64,000 nt of DNA from Dipteronia dyeriana. Lineage: Eukaryota; Streptophyta; Magnoliopsida; Sapindales; Sapindaceae. This document shows, piece by piece, positions 45,150-55,727 of this stretch. Under the pieces are notes generated by a model. That model saw only the letters and a program-made list of their open reading frames with translations. It had not been told where the DNA came from and did not search any database. Numbering within the stretch: the first letter of the stretch is position 1; each line of letters starts with the position of its first letter. Made by a program: the position numbers and the translations under genes. Location of the stretch: positions 27,049,074 to 27,113,073 of the forward strand of contig CM065299.1 in the NCBI GenBank assembly GCA_032871835.1. The letters are read 5' to 3'.

Positions 45150-48100
45150 TCAAAGTCTAGATAGTCCCTTCGGATGGTGTATGACAATATGATTATAGGC
45201 ATCCAGTGTCAAGAAATCATCTAGTGTTGGGGCTATGCATTGCCTTATGAACATCTTGCAAGCCTCCTTGTACTTGCCCTTTTTGAATTTCTCTTTGCCA
45301 ACCTCCTTTTCAATCCTAGCCATCTCTTCATCTACAACTCTCCCAAAGAGTTCACGGTTCACACCCAGACCATCTCCATCCAACTCCACTTGGTATTTCA
45401 GCCATTGCCAGATTTGAACTCTGCTGATTTCAGCCGTTGCAGCGTCTTCCAATAGGTTGTATAGAGGGACTGATCCGGATCCAATGAGCCATGCTGCCAA
45501 GTACTGGATCCCAATGCGAGTACTAAGGCGGATACCTTCTAAGGTACGAACTCCGCTTGGCCTCTGTAAAAGGTCTTTTTCTGTTATGTTTGCTGCATCT
45601 TCTCGCTTCTTGGTTTGGATCTGGTGAGGGGCATTGCCCATATTGTCGTCAAAGACTTTCATGCAAGTTGGGATCAATCCAAGATGAGCTGCCCAAGTTC
45701 CATCATGCCCTGCCCTTACCTCTCTTAGCTTGTCCTTCCTTACAAGATCCAGTGCTGCCTCATTTGCTGCCGGATCATCTCTAATTGGTATCTGAGCTGC
45801 CTGTTTAAGAATCAAATGTAAGAGCTACATTTAGACACAAAAATAAGAATGTCAAATGATCAAAAAGAAGGAACCGCATACCATGCCTCCTATGGCGTGC
45901 ACACCACGCCTATGACATGTCCTGATTAGTAGCTCTGAGTAACTCTTCATAAAGTGTTGAGTCATGCCGACCTGGACCCTGTCAGGTAGTATTCGATCTG
46001 GGTGAGCCTGGAATGTCTTTACATAGCTGAAAATATAATCCCATCGTCCACAGTTCAGGCCAGCTGAATGATCCCTAAGCTCATAGAGGATCTCATCCAT
46101 TTGGAAGACCGCTGGAAGAGTTTCAATTAGAACAGTGGCCCTGATGCTTCCTCTTTCAATTCCTACCATCTTCTCAGCCCTTTCAAAGACAGAATTCCAT
46201 ATTCTAGCTTCCCTGCCAATAAAATAGAGCTTATATCACTTATTCCTCAACATTAGAATAATCCACGGCATGAAATAAAAATGTCATGCCTAAATTAAAT
46301 TTCCCAACCTCCACCACTTGATTATTCCCAGATTCAATGGATTGAGCTCCCTGATTATGGAATTGACTTACGAGTTTTAAATCGTATGAGCAAAGTGAAT
46401 GTATTATCAAAAAGAATACGACTATTTTTTTTATCTTTTGTTCAAGAAAATGAAAATTTCACATACCGAGAGTTTTTGTTTTAACTTCACACACATTTCT
46501 CATACCTTGAATGCTCCATTTTAGGAAGGTAAAAGAAAGGCCCGAATCCTTGACCTTGGTTACGGCGGAATGCATCATAGTTGTGGCAAAAATAAAGGCC
46601 AAAGTCCACTAGGCAGCCGATTGCAGGTTCACCATCAATGAAGATGTGAGCTTCGGGTAGGTGCCAACCTTGTGGGCGGTCAAATAGCTTAGTCGTCTGA
46701 TCATTAAGCTTGTAAACCGTGTTCGTGGCCTTGTCATGGAAGCTTATGGTGCCATCAACAGCATCCTTCAAATTCACTTGGCCATTCATGAGGTTCTCCC
46801 AACTAGGTGAGAGAGCATCTTCGAAATCAGCCTATGAGAAAATCAACTCAATTAGTCTCGGTTTACATCTATAGGAAGCATGATGTATAGAAATTTTAAA
46901 GGGTTATTATGATTTTTAGTCTGTCTAGTTAGCGTTAATCTGGATTTGATCCATTAATTTTTAAAATTATTAAGTTTAGTCCTTCCATTAGGAATTCTAC
47001 GGAAACAATAAGAATGTTATTGTCAAAGGGTACAATAACCGAAATACTCTTATTAAAGATTTCTGGTGAATGGCAGTATAGTAATTTTATATTTAATTAA
47101 ATAAAAAATAAAAAAACAAAAACAAAAACATATTAAATTTAAAATTAAAATATATAAAAAATAAAGTATTAAAATAATTAACACATTTAGGTTCAGGGTT
47201 TCCACACCACCCCAAACAAAGAAATTAAATCCAATTTTTAATTAAACTTATAAAACAGAAATTTAAAAAAAAAAAACAATTAGAACAAAAAATTAAAAAA
47301 TAAATTGATTCATAACCACCATCACTTAAATGATTAACACCACCACTATCATCATCAATTCAAACCCAATTTTTAATTAAACTTATGAAACAGAAATTAA
47401 AAAAAAAAAAACAAATTTGATTCATAACCACCATCACTTAACTGATTAACACCACCGCTATCATCATCAATTCAAACCCAATTTTTAATTAAACTTTTAA
47501 AACAGAAAATTAAAAAAAAAAAATTGAACAAAAAATTAAAAAATAAATTGATTCATAACCACCATCACTTAACTGATTAACACCACCACTATCATCATCA
47601 ATTCTTCATCATCATCACCAAACTCCAAACCCATAACCTAGTTCTGCTTTAAAAAAAATATATATATATTAATAACAATAAAAAAAAATAAAAAAATAAA
47701 AAAACTCATATCATTTCAACAACCAAACCCAGATTGCAAGAACCCAGATTATCATCAAACTCAAAACCCAGAACACCAAACCACACCACTGGCACCACCC
47801 AAAACATGAATCCCAACTTTGCATTCCAAAACCCTAACATTTACTTCTCCAACCCTAACCCCGCCCGCCAACTCCTCCACAACCTAACTAATATTCCTTT
47901 ACAAAATCCTAATCCTCTACTCCAAGACCTTAATTTCCTATTGCAAAAACCTAATTTACTTTATCATCAACAGTTTCATCCCAATCCAAATACTCTCCAA
48001 CCGCAAATTCAGACTCCGACTCAGACACAGAACTCACCTCAACCTCAGAAGATAACAAAGGAGTTTTTGGAGATGATTGTGTTAAAAGAACAAAATTGAA

Positions 48101-49276
48101 TTATAGTGGCGGGAGAGGGTGTGACGACATGGAAACTTTGTCAGTGGTTGGCTTGGATGCTTGAGGTGGATTATTGGAGCTGGCTGGGGTTCCAAATGAA
48201 GGAGGTTCCGTCTCTTCACAAACTCATGATCATCGAAGCCAAGGTAATTTGAGGCAAAATCGCCTTTATGTATTTGTTTGAATTGAGAATACTCTGTTCG
48301 GGTTGTGGCAATTGCGTTTCGGACCTTGTGAGCAGACAAGGATTGGAATTGAGAAACAGTAGAAGTTGGAAGTTTCAATATTGAAAAAATAGAAAGCCAT
48401 ATTTTGCCTGTTTATGACATATTTGAAAAAAAAAAAGGCCTTCATCTGTTGCCTGGTTTGTCGAAGAAGAAGAAGATCTGGGGGATTTTTTTTTTTTTTT
48501 TTTCTAGGGATTTTAGGTTTGTCAATTTAGTTTTATATTTAATTAATTAATTAGTTTTATTTTTTTAATTATTTTAATATATTTAAAAAAAAAATTACAT
48601 TATTAAATTCCAGATCTATCCATCCTCAAGATCTGTTTTTAGAAGCTTTTATCAAATTTCCCATAATGTATTCGTTGACCTAACGAAAAATAATGAAAAT
48701 CTAATGGAATTTGAAAGTAAGGATTCGAATATAGATCGTTAAAGAACTACCGTAATAAGTTTAGTAATTCCAAAAACCAGTGAACTAAACCCATATTAAC
48801 ACAAAAAACATAATAACCTAATTTTAAAATTATGATTAAGATTGTTAATTCTGTGCCATAAAGAAAAAGAAAGAGAAGGTAGTTAAGTGACCATAAAGAC
48901 TTTAAAAAGAAAGAGAAGGTAATTAAGTGACCATAAAGACTTTAGCTCCAGAGTTGAGTCCATTGATGACCATCTTCCTCTCAACAGAGCCTGTAATCTC
49001 CACCCTGCGATCAGCAACAGCAGGCGGGGCGGGTGCACACGTCCAGTCTCCTTCCCTTATGTACCGAGTGGCTGGGTCGAACACCGGTAACACTCCCTGA
49101 TCGTACCTCCTCTTCGCCTCCTTGCGACATTTCATTGCATACTTGATGTGTTTTCTAAACTCTCGATGCAAATCCGCAACAAACTGCAAAGCATCCTTAG
49201 TAAGAATCCTCACAAATATTGGATCACCATATATGATGACTTCTGGAACATCTATAAAATTGAACATGTTCATCAT
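45150..49276 (-). CDS. MLS: Malate synthase (glyoxysomal), copy B, four exons, open frame
   Basis: It catalyses glyoxylate + acetyl-CoA to malate in the glyoxylate cycle of peroxisomes. Exons on the minus strand: 49276-48932, 46831-46506, 46212-45882 and 45800-45150; all introns begin gt and end ag and the joins keep frame, giving 550 residues, close to the usual 560-570. The family signature [16 protein letters not shown] is at about 270-285, [14 protein letters not shown] opens exon 2, [10 protein letters not shown] is at 364-373, and Glu254, Asp282 and Asp453 (LEDAAT) sit where catalytic residues lie in the family. The C-terminus SRL is a type 1 peroxisomal signal. Oddities: the N-terminal DIRGRY-type motif kept in copies A and C is replaced ([13 protein letters not shown]), intron 1 carries a transposon, and its donor (gtcact) is weaker than in A and C (gtcagt). 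Confidence 0.95.
46901..48819. mobile_element. Mutator-type non-autonomous element in intron 1 of malate synthase copy B
   Basis: It is flanked by a perfect 9-bp direct repeat, aattttaaa, at 46892-46900 and 48820-48828. The ends are inverted: GGGTTATTATG at the left and, read inward from the right, AGGTTATTATG, with looser similarity for about 80 bases. Copy C's intron 1 lacks it and reads straight across the site (gcatgatgtatagaaattt then gttaattct). A 9-bp duplication indicates Mutator. Inside are about three 120-bp repeats (47230-47600, ending with caccaccactatcatcatc) and a possible captured ORF at 47806-48099; no transposase. Confidence 0.85.
47806..48099 (+). CDS. Asn/Pro-rich ORF carried by the intronic element (possible captured exon)
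   Basis: From the ATG at 47806 the product (97 residues) starts [19 protein letters not shown] and continues with Asn-Pro-Leu/Leu-Gln repeats, then a helix-like tail ([15 protein letters not shown]) before a stop. An upstream ATG at 47734 in the same frame is possible. It reads like the disordered start of a host protein, with T/A-rich leader sequence before it. Mutator elements that carry host gene pieces (Pack-MULEs) are known in plants. I do not recognise the source gene. It lies antisense to the malate synthase transcript. Confidence 0.3.
   Translation: MNPNFAFQNPNIYFSNPNPARQLLHNLTNIPLQNPNPLLQDLNFLLQKPNLLYHQQFHPNPNTLQPQIQTPTQTQNSPQPQKITKEFLEMIVLKEQN
48864..48943. repeat. 40-bp tandem duplication at the exon 1 / intron 1 junction of copy B
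   Basis: Two adjacent 40-bp copies (48864-48903 and 48904-48943; one difference, g/a) each contain ccataaagacttt, which on the minus strand is the end of exon 1 with its splice donor. The gene therefore has two candidate donors 40 bases apart. Using the downstream one would add 40 bases and shift the frame. Confidence 0.9.
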
Positions 49277-49340
49277 CTTTGCTTATGTATGTTGTGAGAG
49301 TATATGAGAATTGAGTGAAGTTTTGAAGGAAAAAAGTAGA

Positions 49341-49350
49341 AATATATAAA
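49341..49350 (-). promoter_or_regulatory. Probable TATA box of malate synthase copy B
   Basis: On the minus strand this reads ctttatatatttc, about 65-75 bases upstream of the ATG at 49276, a normal distance for a plant gene with a short leader. The leader just before the ATG (catacataagcaaag) is shared with copy A. From here to 50038 there is no other supported feature. Confidence 0.45.
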
Positions 49351-50041
49351 GGGGCAGGGAGGCAAGTGCAGAGAGTGAACGGATAGGTACATTACATTTC
49401 ATTACATTAAGTATTATCGTTATGGTATGTCATGCGTGGCTTGAGAGCAATTATGCACCAAAGAAAATTTTCTCTAGTGGATTGTTGTGCATAACATGAC
49501 AAAAATGTGGCAATATCGCTCACTTGTTTTAGTGTCACATGGTCACATGGATTCACCACCATTGTTCATTTTCATGTACAGAAGATGACAGCTAAGTACG
49601 TGGTTGGGTACCTTCGGCGATTTGTCATCGTTTAACGATGTCCAATACTGCAATCACATTGCCATAAATTTTCTAAGCAAATTTTGGGACCAAAATTTTG
49701 GCCCTTGCAAGTTGGAAAGGGTAGAAATTTAAAATTTTAAAAAGTTCGAGTGATTTGTTATCTGGGGATAAATTAATAATGCGAGGTTTCACGAGTGATT
49801 TTACTCAAGTAGCTAGAGGGAAGTTGTATCGTATCTGATGCTGCATTCCATAGAAAATTGTGATAGATCTAGACAACATGGTAGCAGTAACGGTGATGAA
49901 AATTTATTACAAGTGCTTATAATTTGCTTATAAATGTTTTTGGCCGTGATATTTACAAAATTAAAAAAAAAAAAAAAAAACATCGACAAAGTATTGCTAT
50001 TGAAAAGAGAAAAAACAGAAAGTGACATTCTAAAACATTAA

Positions 50042-51047
50042 GGCATCATTCTACAGCTGTTTTTCAGTACGTTTTCGTTTTTATTTTTTAAAAATGATTT
50101 TGAAAACCCGTTCGTTAACCGTTTTTCATTTTATTTTCGCAAAACAAAAAAAAATGAAAATAAAACCACTGTTAAAAGTGAAAGATTTAAAAAACACAAA
50201 ATACTTGTTTTTTATTTTTGTTTTTGTTTTTCATTTTGTTTTTCACTTTTTTTATCTAAAAAAATATTTTTTTATAAACTATTAATTGTACTGTTATACG
50301 TTTGATATAACTAGGACAAGACGGGATAAGATTTTCAAATGACCAAAGTGCCCCTCTTTATATATATATATCATATATAATATTATAATATGGTTTTTAT
50401 ATATTATAACATATAATATTAATATATAAAATATAAAATATTATATATTATAATATTTACATGATTATATATATAAACAAAATATATATTATAATATTAT
50501 ATATATATATCAAATATTCTATATTTATATATGATATAATGTAATATATTGTGTATTATATAAAAATATAATATAATATAAAAAATATTATAATATAAAT
50601 TATAATATATGTAACAGTACTTAATATATATTTTATATATTACTATAATATATATATATATAAATATATTGCAATTATTTATTTATAATTTATGAGTTTA
50701 GTTTTGATTAATACATTTTTTATATGTTTTTTTGAATTAATTTTTGATGTGTTACTTTTATTTAATTTAAAAATTACAATACAAAAATTATATTGGTTAA
50801 TTATGTAATCAATTTGTTTATAGTTGTAATAATATTAAACAAAATGCCAAAATTGATATTTCAATTTTTGATAGTTTTCGGTTAACCTACCAGACGCGTT
50901 TTTTCCGTTTTCATTTTCAAAATACAGCTTTCAGTATATTCTACCAGACACGTTTTCAAAATTCGAAACTGAAACCAAAAACATTGTTTTCGTTTTCTTT
51001 TTTATTTCTGAAAAACAGCAACTGAAAAACGCTTACAAGACGGGCCC
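50042..51047. mobile_element. Non-autonomous terminal-inverted-repeat element with taa target duplication (PIF/Harbinger-like)
   Basis: Left end GGCATCATTCTACAG; right end, read inward, GGGCCCGTCTTGTAAG; both then give gtttttcagt. The element is flanked by taa at 50039-50041 and 51048-51050, the target preference of PIF/Harbinger. The 1-kb interior is non-coding and holds an extreme AT block (about 50360-50670) of tatata/ttataata words. No transposase is present. Confidence 0.7.
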
Positions 51048-51070
51048 TAAATTTTCGTTTTTAACCATAT

Positions 51071-51652
51071 TAGATATATCACTGGTTCAAGTTCCGACCA
51101 TTCTGGCGGTCCAGTTCTTTTTTAAAAAAAAAAAAATTTTATAAAAAAATTAGATATGTAAAATTGTAAAAGCATTTTATTGGATCACCAAATATAAAAT
51201 AATTAAATGATAAATTAAAAAATTAAATTAAAATAAAACTTAAAAAATGTAAATTTGGTTTTGCACTTAATTTGTACCCTAATTAAGTTGTCTACGTATT
51301 CTCTTGAGGTTTAGAAGGATCAAAGACCATGTAGTTCTCTTACCGTTGGGCTCAATGGCCTGCTGACGTCAGTAGATCGTTGACCCTCCAACGTTTAACC
51401 AATTTTAAAAAAAAAAATTAAAAAAATAATATTGAAACTATCTGTTTTAACCAGAATCGGAACCTGAACCGCCAGTTCCAATCCGGTTCGAACCGGGCGG
51501 TTGCTCAAAAATTGGAATCGGAACCGGAATCGCCCTGGTACCAGTTTTGGTTTGGTTCCAAAACAAGAACCGGAAAAATCGGTTCCAGTTCCATTTTTTT
51601 TATTCAGTTTCAGTTCGGTTCGCCGGATCAAACCAAACCGGCGCCATGTCTA
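51071..51652. mobile_element. Short hAT derivative of the 12.2-kb element family
   Basis: The right end, read inward, is TAGACATGGCGCCGGTTTGG and the left end TAGATATATCACTGGTTC. Both subterminal parts carry the gaaccgg/ccggttc repeats of the hAT copies at 4036 and 12208. It also keeps a stretch (about 51250-51340) resembling the region after the transposase stop of the larger copy (the phrase ctacgtattctcttgaggtttag against its inverse near 15060). No matching octamers flank it. Confidence 0.65.
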
Positions 51653-53860
51653 ATTAGGCCACACAATGTACCATTTTCATTGACCACATATAGCATAAAA
51701 TTTTTGTTTTTGAAAGCATACAAAAGTTTAATCGTTAATTATTATATGTTTAAAAAAATTATAAATATAACCATAAATTATAAAAATACCTCTGTAATTT
51801 AATTATTTATTTTTAAATTTTTTTATGAAAACCTTGAAATCTGAAAAACATGAAATATTGACAAAAATGTAAAATATTGCAAAACAAAAAGTAAAATGTT
51901 GAAACAAACGTGAAATCACAAATAAAAAAGGGTTAGTGATATCTACGGCTACTAATTGGGTGATGTGATCTCTAAATGACCATTAATTTTTTTAAATGGT
52001 TCAAATTAGCCATTTCATAAAAGGAAAGTATCAATTGTTGTTATTTTACCCATTAATTGTTTAAAGTCCGTTTGTTTATATCATAACCTATTAGAATATG
52101 GGTCAACATAGTAAACATGTTATGCACTGATTTTTGAATTGGTTTTTAACAGGTTTTTAACTAGTTTTTTAAATGTATTTTGACTATTTTTTTATCAATA
52201 TTACTTTATAAAACATGAAATATTGCACATAAAATTCTCATAACTTAATCATTACTTTATATATATGTATAATGAAATAATAAATTAATCATGAAATAAT
52301 TTTGATGTCACTCCAAATTAATCAGGGAATTAATCAGATCCATCAACAAGAAATATTGCCTATAAAAATAATAAATTAATCAAATCATTAATTTTTTATA
52401 TATAATTAAATAATCAAAATATATAAAATATTACCCATAATATTCTTTATGGGTGTCATATGTCATAGATAACAGTAGCTTTCTGTTAGATTTTAACAGA
52501 ATGGCTATCAATGAACAATGTTTTGTCAAAATGGTGATTTTAGAACAATTTAAAGGGTGAATGACTTTTTTGGAACTCCACCAACCAATTAGTGGTGTCT
52601 AGTGCTACTTTCTCTAGGAAAAAAAATGTGAACTGTTTACATTTTTTCAAAAGTGAAATCTTTGAATTTTTCTTTTGAAAAAAGTCAAAAAAAAATTAAA
52701 AGGTAAAATTATTGAAACCTCTCTAAAATCATATTTTTAACTTTTTATACGATCAAATTACCGAGACTCCCTCTAAAAGGGAGGTTTTGATAATTTTTCC
52801 TTCGACACTTAGGTTTTTTTTTTTCCTTTGTTGAATAGTGTCGTTGGCAAGGGAAAGCCCTAGCAGCGCTGTCGTCACGCCGGACGTGAGCTACCCAGGT
52901 GTGGCGACGCTTGGGCTTGCGCTGCTTAGGCACGGCGTTGCCTAGTTGTGTGATGCCCATGCGAGTTGCCTGGTTTACAAAGCCAAGCGACTTCTCCTGG
53001 TTCGTGCAACCCAAGCAATGCACTGCCTAGGCCGTATGGACTCGGTGGAAACTTCGTTTGGTGGCATACGTCAAGGTAACGCCGTCTGGCAAAGGGTTTA
53101 ACGGGGATAAAGATGAGAGAATATAGAGAGAGAAAAGATGAGAGAGAGTTTGGAGATGGTTTTTATACAAGGGTATTCAAGTGATTTCTTAAGAGTATGG
53201 TTATTAATGATTAAACTTTCGTCCGCTCAATATAGCAATGCTCCTATTTTTTGATTGATGACCTGATTCTCTCTTTGTGGGTCAGCCCAATGCCGCGTTT
53301 GAAGAGTAGCAGAACTGCAGAAGTATCGTATGTTAATCAATGAACTCAACGGCACACCATTGGACAAAGTTCGATCTCTCTCTGTCATCGACTCACCCGA
53401 ACATCTTTCATTTACTCCCTTCTTTAACTTGGATTTTTTTAATTATTATTATTATTTGAAAGATTTATTTGAAAATGTAGAATCTGAAAATTCGCTACAA
53501 TTGTGATTACATATACATCAAGTAATTTTTTAAAAAGTTATAAGGGCTACTAATTTGAAATTTTCATTATGATTCGTTGTTAAAATGATCTGTAAATTGT
53601 TATCTTCTCTGGGTTTTTTCACTGTCAAATTGTTTCCATCTGCTTGTTGTATATATAACGTAATTTTAGAATTCAATTGTCATGTAAAGCTAGAAAATTA
53701 GGTTTTGTTTGATCGGGCCTATTAATTCTTTTAAGTTTGAAGAAGTCTCATTCCAGTCAACATTTCATCCAGAACAATGATGAAATGTTATGGGATTTTT
53801 ATCTATTACTTGCAGTGGTAGTAGAAACACAACACAAGCATAAAATCTGACAATTGAAAG
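51653..53860. other. Intergenic stretch between malate synthase copies B and C, no supported gene
   Basis: Mostly AT-rich. A minus-strand ORF at 52745-53023 falls in an unusually GC-rich patch (52840-53070) but shows no domain. From about 53820 the sequence matches the 3' flank of copy B. Confidence 0.5.
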
Positions 53861-54275
53861 GTTTAAACAAACTCATTATTCAGAGTATAGATGGTCTCGT
53901 TGCTAGATGGTGTATGACAATATGATTGTTGGCATCTAGTGTCAGAAAATCATCTAGTCCTAGGGCTTTGCATTTTCTGGTGAACATCTTGCAAGCCTTA
54001 TTGTACTTTCCCTTTTTGAACTTCTCTTTGTCCACCTCCCTTTCAATCCTAGCCCTCTCTTTACCTACAACTCGCCTAAAGAGTTCTCGATTCATTTTGA
54101 CACCCTGACCACCTCAATCCAACTCCACTTTGTATTTCAGCCATTGCCAGTTCTAAACTCTGCTAATTTCAGTCGTGGCTGCATCTTTCATTAGGCTGTA
54201 AAGAGGGACTGATCCGGATCCTGTGAGCCATGTCACCAAGTATTGGATCCCAATGCGGGTATTAAGGCAGATACC

Positions 54276-54439
54276 TGTTAGAGAACCCACATGTGAAGCT
54301 AGAGAAGATAGGATAAATCAAAACATTAGGTTATGGATGTCACAATCCAATAGACTAGTCTTTTCAGTCGTAAGGTTGTCTATCAATATATAGAACACTT
54401 CTCATTAACATAAAAATATACAAGCCTAAAAATTTAACA
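54276..54439. mobile_element. 164-bp solo LTR (TRIM-like) in exon 4 of malate synthase copy C
   Basis: It begins TGTTAGAGAACCCACATG and ends TTTAACA, and is flanked by a perfect 5-bp direct repeat, atacc (54271-54275 and 54440-54444). Removing it restores the exon text seen in copy B (gataccttctaaggtacg). The terminal TGTTA/TAACA, small size and 5-bp duplication fit a solo LTR of a miniature TRIM-type retroelement. Confidence 0.85.
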
Positions 54440-55685
54440 ATACCTTCTATGGTACGAACTCCGCTTGGCTTCTGTTAAAGGTTTTCCTCTGTTATGTTTG
54501 CTGCATCTTCTCGCTTATTGGTTTGGATCTGATTAGGGGCATTGCCCATGTTGTCATCGAAGGCTTTCATACAGACTAGGATTAATCCACGATGGGCAGC
54601 CCAAGTTCCATCATGTCCTGCCCTTACCTCTCTTAGCTTGCTCTTCTTTACATGATCCAGTGCTACCTCATTTACAGTTGGATCATCTCTAATTGGTATT
54701 TGAGCTGCCTGTTTAAGAGTCAAATGTAGGATCTTTGCTATTCTAACTAGAGTCTTAAAATCTCAAATTTTTAAAGTTACATTTAGGCACATAAATTAGA
54801 ATGTCAAATGATCAAGAAGTAGAAATCACATATCATGCCACCCATGGCATGCGCACCGCACCTGTGACATGTTCTGATTAGTAGCTCAGAGTAACTCTTC
54901 ATAAAGTGTTGAGTTATACTGACTTGGACCTTGTCTGGCAGTAGCCAATCTAGGTGAGCCTGAAATGTCTTCACATAGCTGAAAATATAATCCCATCATC
55001 TACAGTTTAGGCCAGTTGAATGATCCCTGAGCTCATAGAGGATCTCATCCATTTGGAAGATCGCTGGAAGAGTTTCAATTAGTATGGTGGCCCTGATGCT
55101 TCCTCTTTTTATTCCTACCATCTTCTTGGCCCTTTCAAAGACAGAATTCCATATTATGGCTTCCCTGCCAAAACATAGAGCTTATATGACTTATTCCAAA
55201 ATAACACAGAGCAGCGTTACTGCAGTATTTATTTGTTTCATCTCATAGTCATAGATACTATTGAAGATGCTAATTAAACTAGTACAAAGTTTGTTGACTT
55301 ATAGTGATAACTATAATAGCCCAATGCACAATTTAAGAGCTTCCATTTATGTTGAAAAATGAAATAAAAATGTCATGTCTAAATTACATTTCTCAACCTT
55401 CACCACTTAATTGTCCCTACAATAAATGGATTGAGCTCCCTGATCATGGAATTGGCTTATGAGCTTTAAATCTTATCGATATGGATTTATTATTGAAAAG
55501 AAAACAGGTATTTATTTTATCTTTTGTCCTAGTCAAATGCAAATTTCACAAGTGCATGTATAGTAAAGGATATGGTGAGAGCACATGAACCTCTGCCAGT
55601 TGTTACTGTAAAAACATTGGGTGGGTTAATGTATAGTGAATTCTAACTATATGAACATTAGTGCAGAAAGTTATAGCCCTAACTT

Positions 55686-55687
<2 letters not shown>

Positions 55688-55722
<35 letters not shown>
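55688..55722. repeat. (CA)n microsatellite
   Basis: About 17 consecutive ca units inside intron 2 of the copy C pseudogene. Confidence 0.95.

Positions 55723-55727
<5 letters not shown>

Noticed and set aside
52745..53023. 92-residue ORF in a GC-rich patch
   Set aside because: Composition differs from its surroundings but there is no motif or conserved copy; the GC content alone explains the open frame.
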